64,000 nucleotides of DNA from PNON01 sp963757065 (GTDB lineage: Bacteria > Chloroflexota > Anaerolineae > Anaerolineales > Anaerolineaceae). This document shows positions 37,140 through 45,951 of this stretch, one piece after another. The stretch is from positions 1-64,000 of the forward strand of contig CAVWQC010000009.1 in the NCBI GenBank assembly GCA_963757065.1. The letters are read 5' to 3'. A model generated the notes under the pieces. It had not been told where the DNA came from and did no database searches. It saw only the letters and a program-made list of their open reading frames with translations. Position 1 is the first letter of the stretch; each line of letters opens with the position of its first letter. The translations under genes were made by a program, and so were the position numbers.

Positions 37140-37485
37140 AGTACTCTCCTGGATCTGGTGTAAATCACCATTAGATTCAAAGGAGAACGTGCAAGTTTAT
37201 TGCCATTTATCCTTAACCATGGAGAGTAGATTATCCCAATTAGGTTTTTACAAGCACATTACTGAGCCATGAGAGCTTATGAGCTTTAAATTTATGACCT
37301 TTCGGGAAAAGACAATATTAATAAAAACGGAAACGGAATTCTCCCGATAAATTACATGGGTGCTTATCCACTTATAGTGGGATATTAGGACTTAAAAATC
37401 AAAACGGAGGCATTTAAATACTAATATTTTTCTGATAATCAGATACGGTAAGTAAATGGACAGATCTGTTGTGTGTTTTCGGTTA
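37140..37485. other. AT-rich intergenic region
   Basis: No gene supported. It contains small palindromes (CCACT-TAT-AGTGG near 37369) and an inverted repeat TTTCTGATAA (37429-37438) / TTATCAGAAA (37483-37492) that overlaps the end of the PilZ gene and may act as its terminator. Confidence 0.5.
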
Positions 37486-38211
37486 TCAGAAATATAAATC
37501 CATTGAGCTGATCGGTTCCATGGCATGGATTGTTTTGTGTTCAATTTCAGACAGAATGTCATGTTTACGTGAAATGATGTATTCCGATATGATCTTTTTT
37601 TGTGTACCTTGCAGGTGCATTTCAAGGCCCAGATGTGTTAAATACTGACCCATAGGGCAAATCGCGATTAAATTTGTTTTTATTCTCATTGCAGGTATAG
37701 CATTCCCAAGATTAATTTCCGTTTTCAAAATGTCCCCGACCTTATAGGGAAGCTCTGGTGGATTCTTTGTGTAAAGTAATGCACCCAGACCATGCAACGA
37801 TAAGTTTTCCAACCTCCCTCTGATGCGATGTTTCGCCATGTATATCACAATTGATGTCGGATTATTCGGTTCGACCCTTTCGGATTTTCTTTCACACCAG
37901 GGTGATTCGAAAATGTTAAAATCTGTAAGTGTAATGATCCCTTTCTGAAAATTTATGTCTCGTACTTTTGCAGCCATCCCACGTGGAGTGCTGGATGTAA
38001 TCAAGAAAACTCGCTCGTGGATGGTCGAACAAAGCTGTTGATCGGGTAGCTGCAAAATTATGTGGTCCTTACCAATTTTTATTGTTCGCACTTCACGGAA
38101 CAGAAGTAATGCTCTATATGGAATCAGGATGGTTAATTTTTCGCCTGCTTGTAAAAGAAAGTTCAGCATCGATATCTTTTGATTTGAATCAGGTGAAATT
38201 ACTGATAACAT
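37486..38211 (-). CDS. YcgR-like PilZ-domain protein (cyclic-di-GMP effector)
   Basis: A 241-residue protein with an N-terminal beta-rich flagellar-brake-like region (about 1-115) and a C-terminal PilZ domain. The two cyclic-di-GMP-binding motifs are intact: RKSER (RxxxR) and NLSLHGLG (N/D-x-S-x-x-G). In YcgR this layout slows flagellar motors; here no flagellar or pilus gene is nearby, so the target is unknown. It is probably cytoplasmic, with no signal peptide. GGGAGCAAGATC precedes the ATG. The gene is isolated and moderately AT-rich. The next gene on the left is the esterase-like lipoprotein and on the right the DUF4380 gene, neither of which suggests a partner. Confidence 0.87.
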   Translation of the reverse strand: MLSVISPDSNQKISMLNFLLQAGEKLTILIPYRALLLFREVRTIKIGKDHIILQLPDQQLCSTIHERVFLITSSTPRGMAAKVRDINFQKGIITLTDFNIFESPWCERKSERVEPNNPTSIVIYMAKHRIRGRLENLSLHGLGALLYTKNPPELPYKVGDILKTEINLGNAIPAMRIKTNLIAICPMGQYLTHLGLEMHLQGTQKKIISEYIISRKHDILSEIEHKTIHAMEPISSMDLYF

Positions 38212-38425
38212 GATCTTGCTCCCTGTAATATGGTGAGCAATCCATAAGGGGCACTTTCAGTGACAATGTGCGTTGAATAGAAGGAAGAATCCGGGAGCGT
38301 TGCATCCAACTTTTGAATTGTTTGATGTTTTGGACTCACAATATACATCTTTTTTTGGAAAATTCAATATATATTGTGTTAATTCCAGATTAGAGTTCAC
38401 GAACTCCATCTGGAAGATTTCAAGA

Positions 38426-39252
38426 TCAGGGGGCGTTACTAATCAACCAGGTTTCAGAATGGCGTATGGATTGGCCCGGTTTCAGTTCCACAAGACCGCT
38501 GAGCGATTCCAGTTCAACGACTAATCCATTGGTATAAATTTCAGCATTGCATCCAAAGTCTGGATAATGTGCATTTGGGTCGAAGGAGAATTCTTTTCGA
38601 AAAACAATGCCGTTATTGGAATAAGATAACCACCCTTGCGGGCAGCGTGCCCCTACTTTGAATATTTCCTTGGCAGATGTAACGTCAACCTGCAAGTTAT
38701 CATCCAGCAGATGAAAGCGTGGGTCTGAAAACTTACCGTATGGCCAGAAGGATAATTGCCTATCGGGCAGCAAGTTGGATCCGGGTTCACCTCGCAACGG
38801 CATTATAGCTTTTCCACCAGCCGGGAGGACTGTAATAGCCCACGCTGCACACACTATTGGTTTTTTACTGACAATTTGTCAGCACATGGTTAAGGTAGAC
38901 AATTGTGCTGGCTGCAGACAGACTGATCTCGATTGTTTTTTGCAGTCCGGTGGATTTTTCTATCTCCCCGATCAAATTTACTGAATTCGCAGATTTTTCC
39001 ACCTGTAGACCGGAATCGTCTGGAATGTAAGTAAATTCGGGGGATTCAGGTGCCGCCCAAAAACGGTGGCCGCCGTGGATCGTATAATCACCATAAGGCG
39101 ACTTTAGCTTTCGCATCAGGAGTTTCAGCCAGTAAATTAATATTGGCGGCTTTATAGATCAAACGAACGATGCGCGGGCCAGCCTGGGATAGGTATTCGA
39201 CCGATACAAATTCATTTTCCAGCGTGCCGGTTGGTTGGTTATAGTAGGTCAT
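38426..39252 (-). CDS. DUF4380-like protein, two frame breaks
   Basis: About 274 residues resembling the DUF4380 family of galactose-mutarotase-like beta-supersandwich proteins, signalled by GGHRFWAAPE and by alternating strands throughout. From the ATG at 39252 (MTYYNQPTGTLENEF, preceded by AAGGCGGACC) the frame breaks near 39110 (one A extra; removal gives PDAKLKSPYGDY) and again near 38870 (one T extra; removal gives LTNVSKKPIVCAAWAI). The 827 bases are two over a multiple of three, which matches. Each segment is fully open, so I consider it one gene with two read errors. The function is unknown; carbohydrate binding is suggested only by the fold. Confidence 0.68.
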
Positions 39253-39317
39253 ATGGTCCGCCTTGTGTTTCGGGTTTAGACCATTATATCAACGCTTTAC
39301 TCTTAAATAATAGAATC

Positions 39318-39354
39318 CATGATCCTAAAGGAATACAAAACCTTTAGGATCATG
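39318..39354 (-). terminator. Hairpin downstream of the methyltransferase gene
   Basis: CATGATCCTAAAGG and CCTTTAGGATCATG, a perfect 14-base stem with a 9-base loop, 11 bases after the stop of the double methyltransferase. Only a weak T-rich tail (GATTCTATTATTT) follows on the minus strand. Confidence 0.65.
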
Positions 39355-39364
39355 GCAGTCAGAA

Positions 39365-40888
39365 TTAACAACAACCCGATTTGCAACCGCAGCCAGATGA
39401 ACTATTTTCGGTGGGATAGGATTGTGCCTTGCTTGGTCCGGGTTTATATGCCGATACGATGGCGCTGTATACACTCACACCATCCATCTCACCTGATGAA
39501 GTGCTGCGTGCGATCCTAATCTTATCAAAACCGGCTTCGGTGATCAGATCAAGATATTCTTTTTCGGGTAAGGCGCCGGAAATGCACTCTGCCCACTCAA
39601 ATGCCTTCATCCTTTCTGACACCGACAATGGGCGGCTGGTAACCATATCGCTAATTTCCAACCTGCCCCCCGGTTTTAATGTTCGATAAGCCTCTTTGAA
39701 TACCAGGCCTTTGTCTTCGCACAAGTTGATCACACAATTAGAGATGATCACATCCACAGAGTTGTCATCCACCGGCATGGATTCCGCATGACCATAACGA
39801 AATTCCACGTTGGATATGTTTGCTTTCATTGCAGACGCCCGTGCACGGTTTAGCATTGCCGGAGTCATATCCACCCCGATGACATACCCACTGACACCAA
39901 CTTTCTTTGCGGCAATGAACGCATCAATTCCCCCGCCGCTGCCAATATCCAGGACGATTTCGCCTGGCTGCAGGTTAGCCATGGCTGTAGGGTTTCCACA
40001 ACCAAGTGATATTTCTTCTGCCTCTGAAGGTACACCATTGATATCTTCTTTGGAGTAACCAGTTAAAAATTGAATTTCATCTACCTGGGAATTTCCGGAG
40101 CAACAGGAAGATTTGACAGGTGTCTGGCTTTGTAAAGCTTCTGACTGATCCTTCACGGAATTAATCTCTACTTCAGGTTTTTCCCGGTCACTATCCTGTG
40201 ATTGTGCTCTTGCAGCATAAGCTGCCTGAACTGCGTCCCGCATGATGATGCGGCGGGTGGCGGTGGCAACAAAAACGCTGGTTTCAGCGATCGTGCCTAG
40301 CTGTGACTCTGAGGATGCACAGCAATTCTGACCGGTACAATCAACGATGGTATTTACCAGGTCAGCTTTCTTGAACCAATTACGGATCAAGTCCCGGTCA
40401 AACCCTAGCCACTCGTCTGCCATTTCAGATTTGAACCATTCATTATTGTGCTCATCCATGTCTGTAATGACCAGGCGGCCACCCGGTTTAAGAACCCGCA
40501 CCATCTCAACAATCGACACCAGCGGGTCCACGCAGTGATGGAGGTACATGTTGGCGAACACAACATCCAATTGACCATCCTGGAAGGGAAGTGCCAACCC
40601 ATCGGCAAGATGAAATTCCACATTCTTAATCTGGCTGAGGTTTCGTTTCGCCTCATCCAGCATGGCTTGTGAACCATCCACAAGATGAATTGTGTCTACC
40701 AGGTCAACCAATCCGGCAGTAATAAACCCGGTGCCGGCGCCAATATCTGCCACAACCATCTCAGGCCTTAAATAGGCACTCTCAATTGCAGTTTTTCGCA
40801 CCTCTTCAGAAAAATATCCGCTTCGAATTTGGTCCCACTGACCAGCTACTTGTTGAAAGTACTCTGTGGTTTTTCCCTGCATTGTCAT
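39365..40888 (-). CDS. Fused double methyltransferase with C-terminal ArsM-like domain
   Basis: A 507-residue protein with two SAM-dependent methyltransferase domains. The N-terminal domain (about 1-230) has VVADIGAGTGFITAG and resembles UbiE-type enzymes. The C-terminal domain (about 270-490) begins TGYSKEDINGVP and contains EISLGCGNPTAMA, VLDIGSGGGIDAF and ISNCVINLCEDK, all typical of arsenite methyltransferase ArsM. Cysteines in LGCGNP and SNCVINLC correspond to ArsM arsenic ligands. A Cys-rich linker (SSCCSGN) and tail (GCGCKSGCC) could bind metalloid. Expressed from an operator-bearing promoter just downstream of arsR, it probably methylates arsenite. The role of the first domain is unknown. 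GGAGAAGAAC precedes the ATG. Confidence 0.88.
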   Translation of the reverse strand: MTMQGKTTEYFQQVAGQWDQIRSGYFSEEVRKTAIESAYLRPEMVVADIGAGTGFITAGLVDLVDTIHLVDGSQAMLDEAKRNLSQIKNVEFHLADGLALPFQDGQLDVVFANMYLHHCVDPLVSIVEMVRVLKPGGRLVITDMDEHNNEWFKSEMADEWLGFDRDLIRNWFKKADLVNTIVDCTGQNCCASSESQLGTIAETSVFVATATRRIIMRDAVQAAYAARAQSQDSDREKPEVEINSVKDQSEALQSQTPVKSSCCSGNSQVDEIQFLTGYSKEDINGVPSEAEEISLGCGNPTAMANLQPGEIVLDIGSGGGIDAFIAAKKVGVSGYVIGVDMTPAMLNRARASAMKANISNVEFRYGHAESMPVDDNSVDVIISNCVINLCEDKGLVFKEAYRTLKPGGRLEISDMVTSRPLSVSERMKAFEWAECISGALPEKEYLDLITEAGFDKIRIARSTSSGEMDGVSVYSAIVSAYKPGPSKAQSYPTENSSSGCGCKSGCC

Positions 40889-40903
40889 GTTCTTCTCCTT
40901 TAT

Positions 40904-40919
40904 ATCGTATTTATACGAT
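40904..40919. promoter_or_regulatory. ArsR-type operator 2 before the methyltransferase gene
   Basis: ATCGTATTTATACGAT, an inverted repeat almost identical to the site before arsR (41312-41327). On the minus strand it contains TATAAA at the -10 position relative to the methyltransferase gene, 16 bases before its Shine-Dalgarno region. Confidence 0.75.
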
Positions 40920-40936
40920 GAATATAAATAAAAAAA

Positions 40937-41308
40937 TTAGCAGCAATTTCTCGAAGGTAGATCAGGCTTTACCTTTTTAGGTTCTTCACAGCATTCTGGC
41001 AGCCAATTCCCGATCTGTTCCTTCAGCCACCTGACTCCCTGTTCGTTCAAACAATAATTAGTAGCCGGTCCCTCTATCTCACCCTTGATGAGTCCAGCAT
41101 CACGCAGGACTTTCAGGTGCTGGCTCACCGTCGATTGGGCGAGGTTGGTGAATTCAACTATTTCCCCGGTTATACACATCTTTTTTTCCGCCAGAGTCTT
41201 TACAATATGAAACCTGACCGGATTACCGAGTGCTTTCAACATCCGGGTCAATTTTTCATCCTGGCTTGATAGAATAATTTCTGATGAATTACTTATGTTA
41301 TCGATCAC
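40937..41308 (-). CDS. arsR: ArsR/SmtB-family metalloregulator
   Basis: A 123-residue winged-helix repressor. The HTH is in FTNLAQSTVSQHLKVLRDAGL and the upstream LKALGNPVRFHIV is typical of ArsR. Cys in EKKMCITGE lies at the N-terminal end of the recognition unit, and a Cys-rich tail (PECCEEP, RNCC) offers thiol ligands for As(III) or Sb(III). The classic ELCVCDL metal site is reduced to one Cys, so the tail cysteines probably bind the inducer, as in several atypical ArsR proteins. GTG at 41306-41308 is the likely start: it follows TATAAT by nine bases and no Shine-Dalgarno sequence exists, suggesting a leaderless transcript. The following methyltransferase gene has its own operator. Confidence 0.9.
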   Translation of the reverse strand: MIDNISNSSEIILSSQDEKLTRMLKALGNPVRFHIVKTLAEKKMCITGEIVEFTNLAQSTVSQHLKVLRDAGLIKGEIEGPATNYCLNEQGVRWLKEQIGNWLPECCEEPKKVKPDLPSRNCC

Positions 41309-41310
41309 AA

Positions 41311-41345
41311 TATCGTAATTATACGATATAAGGAAGATTTGTCAA
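41311..41345 (-). promoter_or_regulatory. arsR promoter with overlapping operator 1
   Basis: On the minus strand: TTGACA (41340-41345), a 16-base spacer, TATAAT (41318-41323). The palindrome ATCGTATAATTACGAT (41312-41327) covers the -10 box, so ArsR binding would block RNA polymerase. The GTG start follows 9 bases after the -10 box. Confidence 0.8.
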
Positions 41346-41422
41346 TGGTCAATTACAGGCCAGTATCAAGTCCCCGGGTGAATAGATTACATAAATCATT
41401 GACCGCCAATATGATCCGAGAT

Positions 41423-41452
41423 AAAAAAAACTCCCGGGGAATAAACCGGGAG
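41423..41452 (-). terminator. Rho-independent terminator of the BMP-like lipoprotein gene
   Basis: CTCCCGG/CCGGGAG stem with an 8-base loop; the minus strand continues with TTTTTTTTAT. Confidence 0.9.
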
Positions 41453-41475
41453 ACCATCTAATTCACTCTCAACAA

Positions 41476-42507
41476 TTATTGAACAGTATTCGGAGCGATA
41501 GCCCCCGCAGTCAACTCACCGATCAATTCATTCACCAACCGCATCTTCCCATCTGTCAGCACATTCGAATCAATATCAGTTACGCTGAGGCTTGCCGGAA
41601 CTGTCTTACCTGGAGCGCCGGAAAGGATGTCCGCCCATGCTGCCTGTAAACCGGCAGCATAATCCATTTTTATTGTTGCTATCCAGGCAGGTCGCAGCGC
41701 GTCCGGAGGAGTTTGCGACCCGATCAGTTTCATTCCCCCCTGAACAAGATAAGCCATCATATCCGGGTTCGCCACTCCAGGATATATGTAGGCGGTTTTT
41801 ACTGCACTTGCAATAAAAGCATCGGCGACCGGCTGCCATTCCGGTTGTGATGCGTTTGGATTTAACTCCAATATCGGGGAGTCATAGTTGAAAGGTGAAT
41901 ATTTCTTTTGACACAATCCACAGAAGAACGATACTCCATTTCGGAAGCCGTCTCCTGCCAATAATCCATCATTGGAACCAGCCTGGGTGAGTGCACCTAC
42001 CCGCCATTCATTGGTGAGGATGACAGCTATATAACCGGCCATAAAACCTGACCATTCCGGGTGCGTCCCATCCGAACCGATAGCAAATAAATTAGCTGCC
42101 GGTTGAATGGAAGGTATGGATACCGAGATAAACCGGATATCCGGATATCTGCCAGCCAGATCGTTAACACCGGGATCGGGAGGCAGCACAACAACAACTT
42201 TTACATCGGGGGTCAATAATTCGGGGGTCAGGTTGGGTATGGACTCAACGGATAAACCGGATTGACCGGCTAATGATTGAACAACTCCTACAATACTTTG
42301 AATATCCGCTTCAGGCAATAGCGATCCAGTCGAGATGAGCACCCTGGTTGCAGTTGGAACAATTGTGGCTGTTGGTGCATCAGTGGGAGGAACGATGGAT
42401 GGGATGTCAACAATTGCCTGTGTTGGAACAGGAGTTGGACCCCCGGTACACCCGGTAATAAGGATGAAGGAAACAAGCAGGGAAATAATCAGGTGTTTTC
42501 TGAACAT
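41476..42507 (-). CDS. BMP-like substrate-binding lipoprotein
   Basis: A 343-residue lipoprotein: lipobox ILITGC, then a Pro/Thr-rich linker (TPVPTQA, PPTDAPTATIVPTATR), then a periplasmic-binding fold. IRFISVSIPSIQPAANLFAIG and HPEWSGFMAGYIAVILTNEWRVGAL resemble the BMP/Med family (PF02608), whose members bind nucleosides for ABC import. No permease or ATPase gene is adjacent, so an uptake role would need distant partners; it may instead be a signalling receptor. TACAAT lies seven bases before the ATG at 42507 without a Shine-Dalgarno sequence, suggesting a leaderless transcript. It diverges from the HAD gene with only 57 bases between the starts. Confidence 0.78.
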   Translation of the reverse strand: MFRKHLIISLLVSFILITGCTGGPTPVPTQAIVDIPSIVPPTDAPTATIVPTATRVLISTGSLLPEADIQSIVGVVQSLAGQSGLSVESIPNLTPELLTPDVKVVVVLPPDPGVNDLAGRYPDIRFISVSIPSIQPAANLFAIGSDGTHPEWSGFMAGYIAVILTNEWRVGALTQAGSNDGLLAGDGFRNGVSFFCGLCQKKYSPFNYDSPILELNPNASQPEWQPVADAFIASAVKTAYIYPGVANPDMMAYLVQGGMKLIGSQTPPDALRPAWIATIKMDYAAGLQAAWADILSGAPGKTVPASLSVTDIDSNVLTDGKMRLVNELIGELTAGAIAPNTVQ

Positions 42508-42520
42508 AATGGATATTGTA
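42505..42520 (-). promoter_or_regulatory. -10 box for a leaderless lipoprotein transcript
   Basis: Minus strand: TACAAT (42515-42520), seven bases, then ATG (42505-42507). No Shine-Dalgarno sequence. Confidence 0.5.
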
Positions 42521-42552
42521 ACCTATACCGTGAATGGATTTAACATATGTTA

Positions 42553-42567
42553 TATAATAATTATATG
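42553..42567 (+). promoter_or_regulatory. -10 box for a leaderless HAD-gene transcript
   Basis: TATAAT (42553-42558), six bases, then ATG (42565). No Shine-Dalgarno sequence. The divergent lipoprotein gene has its own -10 box 33 bases away. Confidence 0.5.
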
Positions 42568-43035
42568 ATCCATATTGTGATTCCCGGTAAGGAACCAATT
42601 GAAATCCAATATCTGGTTTGCGATGTGAATGGTACTCTTGCAGTTGATGGCGTACTGATGGAGGGAATCAAGGGTTCCATCTCAGAATTACTTGATCTGG
42701 TCGAAATTCACCTGTTGACAGCAGATACCTTTGGTAAAGGGACAGAGATTGCCAAATCATTAGGGGTCAAATTTGCCATACTAAAACCGGGGAATGAACG
42801 GGAACAAAAAGCAGCTTATGTTCGCAAATTAGGCACCTCAAAAGTGGCTGCGATCGGCCAGGGTGCGAATGATGAATTTATGGTTAAAGAATCTGCGTTG
42901 GGAATCTGTGTGTTTTCACCTGAAGGAACTGCAATACCAACCCTCCTTGCAGCCAAATTAGTCTGTCCGGATGGAAATTCAGCTTTGCAGCTTTTACTTC
43001 ACCCCACCCGGCTAATCGCCTCGTTACGAATATGA
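42565..43035 (+). CDS. Small HAD-superfamily hydrolase (soluble P-ATPase-like)
   Basis: A 156-residue HAD-fold protein resembling the soluble catalytic unit of P-type ATPases. Motif I is CDVNGTLAVDG (Asp nucleophile, with Asn at the second position where Asp or Thr/Lys follows in most), motif II LLTADT, and motif III to IV are around AIGQGANDEFMV (GxGxND). A cap domain is absent, so it may act on small or macromolecular phosphates. The start at 42565 is supported by a -10 box six bases upstream. The stop overlaps the start of the DUF389 gene by four bases, so the two are coupled. Function beyond phosphatase or phosphotransfer chemistry is unknown. Confidence 0.82.
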   Translation: MIHIVIPGKEPIEIQYLVCDVNGTLAVDGVLMEGIKGSISELLDLVEIHLLTADTFGKGTEIAKSLGVKFAILKPGNEREQKAAYVRKLGTSKVAAIGQGANDEFMVKESALGICVFSPEGTAIPTLLAAKLVCPDGNSALQLLLHPTRLIASLRI

Positions 43036-44264
43036 ATTTTACCAGTGAGCCATTTTTAGAACCAGAACCACCGACCCCCGCCCACCATCGCAGGCGGCGA
43101 AGGTTCTTCCCTTCATTAACTGACGTGCATCGTTCTGAACTGGTGGAGAACCTGGCAAAAAGGGTTTCGCCAAACTTTGATTTCTTCCTTTTTGCGATCT
43201 TATCCGGTGCAATAACAGCCATTGCTTTTCTATTTAACTCGTATTCTCTTCTGATCCTGGCAGCGCTAGTGGCGCCCATCATGGCTCCGATCATTGGGCT
43301 AAGCCTGGCAGGAGCCATCGGATCGGTGCGGTTCTTTTTTCTATCATTGGCTGGTGTATTTGTCGCGTGCCTGCTGGTATTCATAGCTGGTGCATTGGCA
43401 GGAGTTGCCAGCTTGATCTGGTCTGATGTGAATGCCACCTCAAGGATCAATTTCTCAACTGTCACATGGGATGTCTTGATTATCCTGCTTCTTGGGGTTG
43501 TTCTCATGTCTTTATTACTGGTGAAAAGTGAACAAAAACCGGTTCTGCCATCAGCAGCTATCGCTTATGTAATATTCTCAACAGCAGGCGGAATCGGCTT
43601 TAACCTCGGAAGGGGTAATTTTTCGGTCGCACTGGATGGCTGTGTGACTTTGGGTATATATCTACTGGTTGGCGCTCTGGTCGGTGCTATCATCTTCCTG
43701 TTTTTTGGTTTTCGTCCAGGAAAGATTCAGGGTTATGGATCGTTGCTCGTCATTCTGTTTTTATCTGGCTTACTGATCTATCAACAGAGAACATTTGCCG
43801 GTGATAATTTCTTCCCTGCAATGGCCGCAAAATCCACCCCGATTGATTCGAGGCTGTTAATTCCTACTAATTCTTCAACACCGGGACAGGCGGGTATTAG
43901 TATTACAAATACCACAGCACCCACATCAACACCTCTACCATCAGCCACTTCCACCCGCACCATTGTTCCCACAAAAACAAGCACCCCCACCACCGTAGTC
44001 ACCCCTGGACCCACACCTGTATGGCTACTTGTTGACGCAACCGGACAAACCGGTGCCCGTCTGCGTGAACGGCCGGGTTTTGCCAGTAAACTGATTACAA
44101 TTATTGACAATGGACTTTCTGTGAAATTATTACCAGGCATAGAGTTTAAGGATAAAGTGTACTGGGCGCAGGTGGAAACCATTGATGGTACAATTGGCTG
44201 GATGGTGTACTCAACTCTCTCCACGCCCACACCCTCCGCACTTACCACTCCCACACAGGATTGA
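43032..44264 (+). CDS. DUF389 membrane protein with C-terminal SH3-like domain
   Basis: A 410-residue protein. Residues about 50-260 contain six or seven hydrophobic helices with the DUF389 signature APIMAPIIGLSLAGAIG. A Pro/Thr/Ser-rich linker follows (about 295-335), then an SH3b-like domain (WLLVDATGQTGARLRERPG, WAQVETIDGTIGWMVYS) that in other bacteria binds cell-wall peptides. The C-terminal part is thus presumably extracytoplasmic. The combination suggests a membrane protein tethered to the wall. Ordinary DUF389 proteins lack the SH3 tail. It is coupled to the HAD gene by a four-base overlap. I know of no firm function for DUF389. Confidence 0.85.
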   Translation: MNFTSEPFLEPEPPTPAHHRRRRRFFPSLTDVHRSELVENLAKRVSPNFDFFLFAILSGAITAIAFLFNSYSLLILAALVAPIMAPIIGLSLAGAIGSVRFFFLSLAGVFVACLLVFIAGALAGVASLIWSDVNATSRINFSTVTWDVLIILLLGVVLMSLLLVKSEQKPVLPSAAIAYVIFSTAGGIGFNLGRGNFSVALDGCVTLGIYLLVGALVGAIIFLFFGFRPGKIQGYGSLLVILFLSGLLIYQQRTFAGDNFFPAMAAKSTPIDSRLLIPTNSSTPGQAGISITNTTAPTSTPLPSATSTRTIVPTKTSTPTTVVTPGPTPVWLLVDATGQTGARLRERPGFASKLITIIDNGLSVKLLPGIEFKDKVYWAQVETIDGTIGWMVYSTLSTPTPSALTTPTQD

Positions 44265-44293
44265 TAAAAACTTAAATTCAGGAGATCTCATTC

Positions 44294-45754
44294 ATGACGA
44301 TACATTTTGGAACCGACGGTTGGCGTGCCGTCATTTCTGATACATTCACTTTCACTAATCTGCGCCAACTAACTCAGGCAATCTCTGATGCAATCGCATC
44401 TGGGCAATGGATCAACGGGTTCCAACTTGATGTACCGGCTGATCCCAATTTAATGGTCGTCGGTTTCGATACCCGTTTTCTTTCCGATCGCTATGCTCAG
44501 GAAGCAGCCCGTGTCCTGGCAGCCAATGGCTATAAAGTTCTTCTAACTCAGGCGGATGCACCTACTCCGGCAATCTCTTATGTGGTACGAAACAGGCATG
44601 CCATCGGTGGGATCGTGATCACCGCCAGCCACAATGCACCGCGTTACAACGGGGTTAAATTAAAAGCAGCCTATGGCGGTTCAGCTCTGCCTGAGCAATG
44701 CCGGCGGGTGGAGGTATTTCTCTCGGATAATGAGGCACAAGCTCGCGGTCCAAATTTAATGGATTTCGATCATGCCCGTAAAGATGGCAGTATTGAACGT
44801 TTCAACCCCATTCTGGAATATGGCGAACATTTACGGAAAATGATCAATTTTGATCTGATCGCCGAGAATCCTCAGCGCTTTGTGATCGATTCAATGTACG
44901 GAGCTGGTCGCGGGGTGATCAAAGGTCTTTTGCAGGGAAGCGGTTGTGAGATCCATGAGATCCGTGGCGAATTAAATCCCGGGTTTGGTGGTGTACACCC
45001 TGAGCCGATCGCAAAGTACCTGGGTGCTCTGGCTGGTGCCATCTCAATGGGAATGGGAGATTTCGGCTTGGCCACAGATGGAGATGCTGATCGAATTGGC
45101 GCTATGGATGGACGCGGGAATTTTGTTGATCCCCACAAGATCATGGCATTATCTTTGAAATATCTGGTTGAAAAGAAGGGCTGGCGAGGTTCTGTTGTCC
45201 GGACTGTATCCACCACCCGGATGGTCGATCGCCTGGCTGCCCGCTATGGGCTGGAATGCCATGAAACACCGGTCGGTTTCAACCATATCGCTGATTATAT
45301 GCTCAAGGAAGATGTACTAATTGGTGGAGAGGAATCTGGTGGAATTTCTTTCAAAGGCCACATCCCTGAAGGGGACGGCATCCTTATGGGACTTTTATTG
45401 GTAGAACTCATAGCTGAATCCAAAACCACACTGTATGAATTAGTCGATGCGTTATTAAAAGACGTCGGTCCTGCTTTCTATGAAAGGACTGATCTGCGGT
45501 TGAAACACCCGGTCAGCAAAGAAGTGATCACGCGACGTCTAACACAGGAAGCACCCCAGGATCTGGGCGGTCAAAGACTGCTGGAAGTTCAGACACTGGA
45601 TGGGGTAAAGTACGTATTTGCAGACGATTCATGGCTTCTAGTACGTCCATCAGGTACAGAATCTGTACTGAGGGTATATGCTGAAGGCCGGTCTGAAGGC
45701 ATGGTGAAGGAATTACTCAACTTTGGCCATAAATTTGCTCAGACCATAGTTTAG
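44294..45754 (+). CDS. Phosphoglucomutase/phosphomannomutase family protein
   Basis: Interconverts hexose 1- and 6-phosphates. The 486 residues show all four active-site loops of the alpha-D-phosphohexomutase family: ITASHNAPRYNG with the phospho-Ser near residue 113, the metal-binding DGDADR near 260, the sugar-binding GEESGG near 346 and the phosphate-binding RPSGTES near the C-terminus. The N-terminal FGTDGWRAV is typical. Sequence alone does not separate glucose from mannose or glucosamine specificity. AGGAG lies nine bases before the ATG. It follows the DUF389 gene by 29 bases and precedes a small membrane-protein gene. Confidence 0.93.
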   Translation: MTIHFGTDGWRAVISDTFTFTNLRQLTQAISDAIASGQWINGFQLDVPADPNLMVVGFDTRFLSDRYAQEAARVLAANGYKVLLTQADAPTPAISYVVRNRHAIGGIVITASHNAPRYNGVKLKAAYGGSALPEQCRRVEVFLSDNEAQARGPNLMDFDHARKDGSIERFNPILEYGEHLRKMINFDLIAENPQRFVIDSMYGAGRGVIKGLLQGSGCEIHEIRGELNPGFGGVHPEPIAKYLGALAGAISMGMGDFGLATDGDADRIGAMDGRGNFVDPHKIMALSLKYLVEKKGWRGSVVRTVSTTRMVDRLAARYGLECHETPVGFNHIADYMLKEDVLIGGEESGGISFKGHIPEGDGILMGLLLVELIAESKTTLYELVDALLKDVGPAFYERTDLRLKHPVSKEVITRRLTQEAPQDLGGQRLLEVQTLDGVKYVFADDSWLLVRPSGTESVLRVYAEGRSEGMVKELLNFGHKFAQTIV

Positions 45755-45771
45755 TGAAAGTTAGTGAAATT

Positions 45772-45912
45772 ATGGCAAACAATACCAATCAAAAAAAGAA
45801 AACCGGTCTTAACCGGGACCAAAAGAAACAGAGAACCCAAAAAATAATCTTCTCGATCGTCGCCTTGATCATCATTGTTTCCTGGATCCTGTCCCTATTG
45901 GTTCAGATCTAA
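45772..45912 (+). CDS. 46-residue basic single-helix membrane protein
   Basis: A short frame 17 bases after the phosphohexomutase gene. The N-terminal half is strongly basic and polar (NQKKKTGLNRDQKKQRTQK) and the C-terminal half is a single membrane helix (IIFSIVALIIIVSWILSLL), ending VQI. Such tail-anchored basic peptides recur in Chloroflexota, Actinobacteria and Cyanobacteria genomes. Composition and position make it a likely real gene although no Shine-Dalgarno sequence is clear. Function unknown. Confidence 0.6.
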   Translation: MANNTNQKKKTGLNRDQKKQRTQKIIFSIVALIIIVSWILSLLVQI

Positions 45913-45951
45913 GGTTAGCTATTTCATTATTTTATGGTAAATAACTACAGG

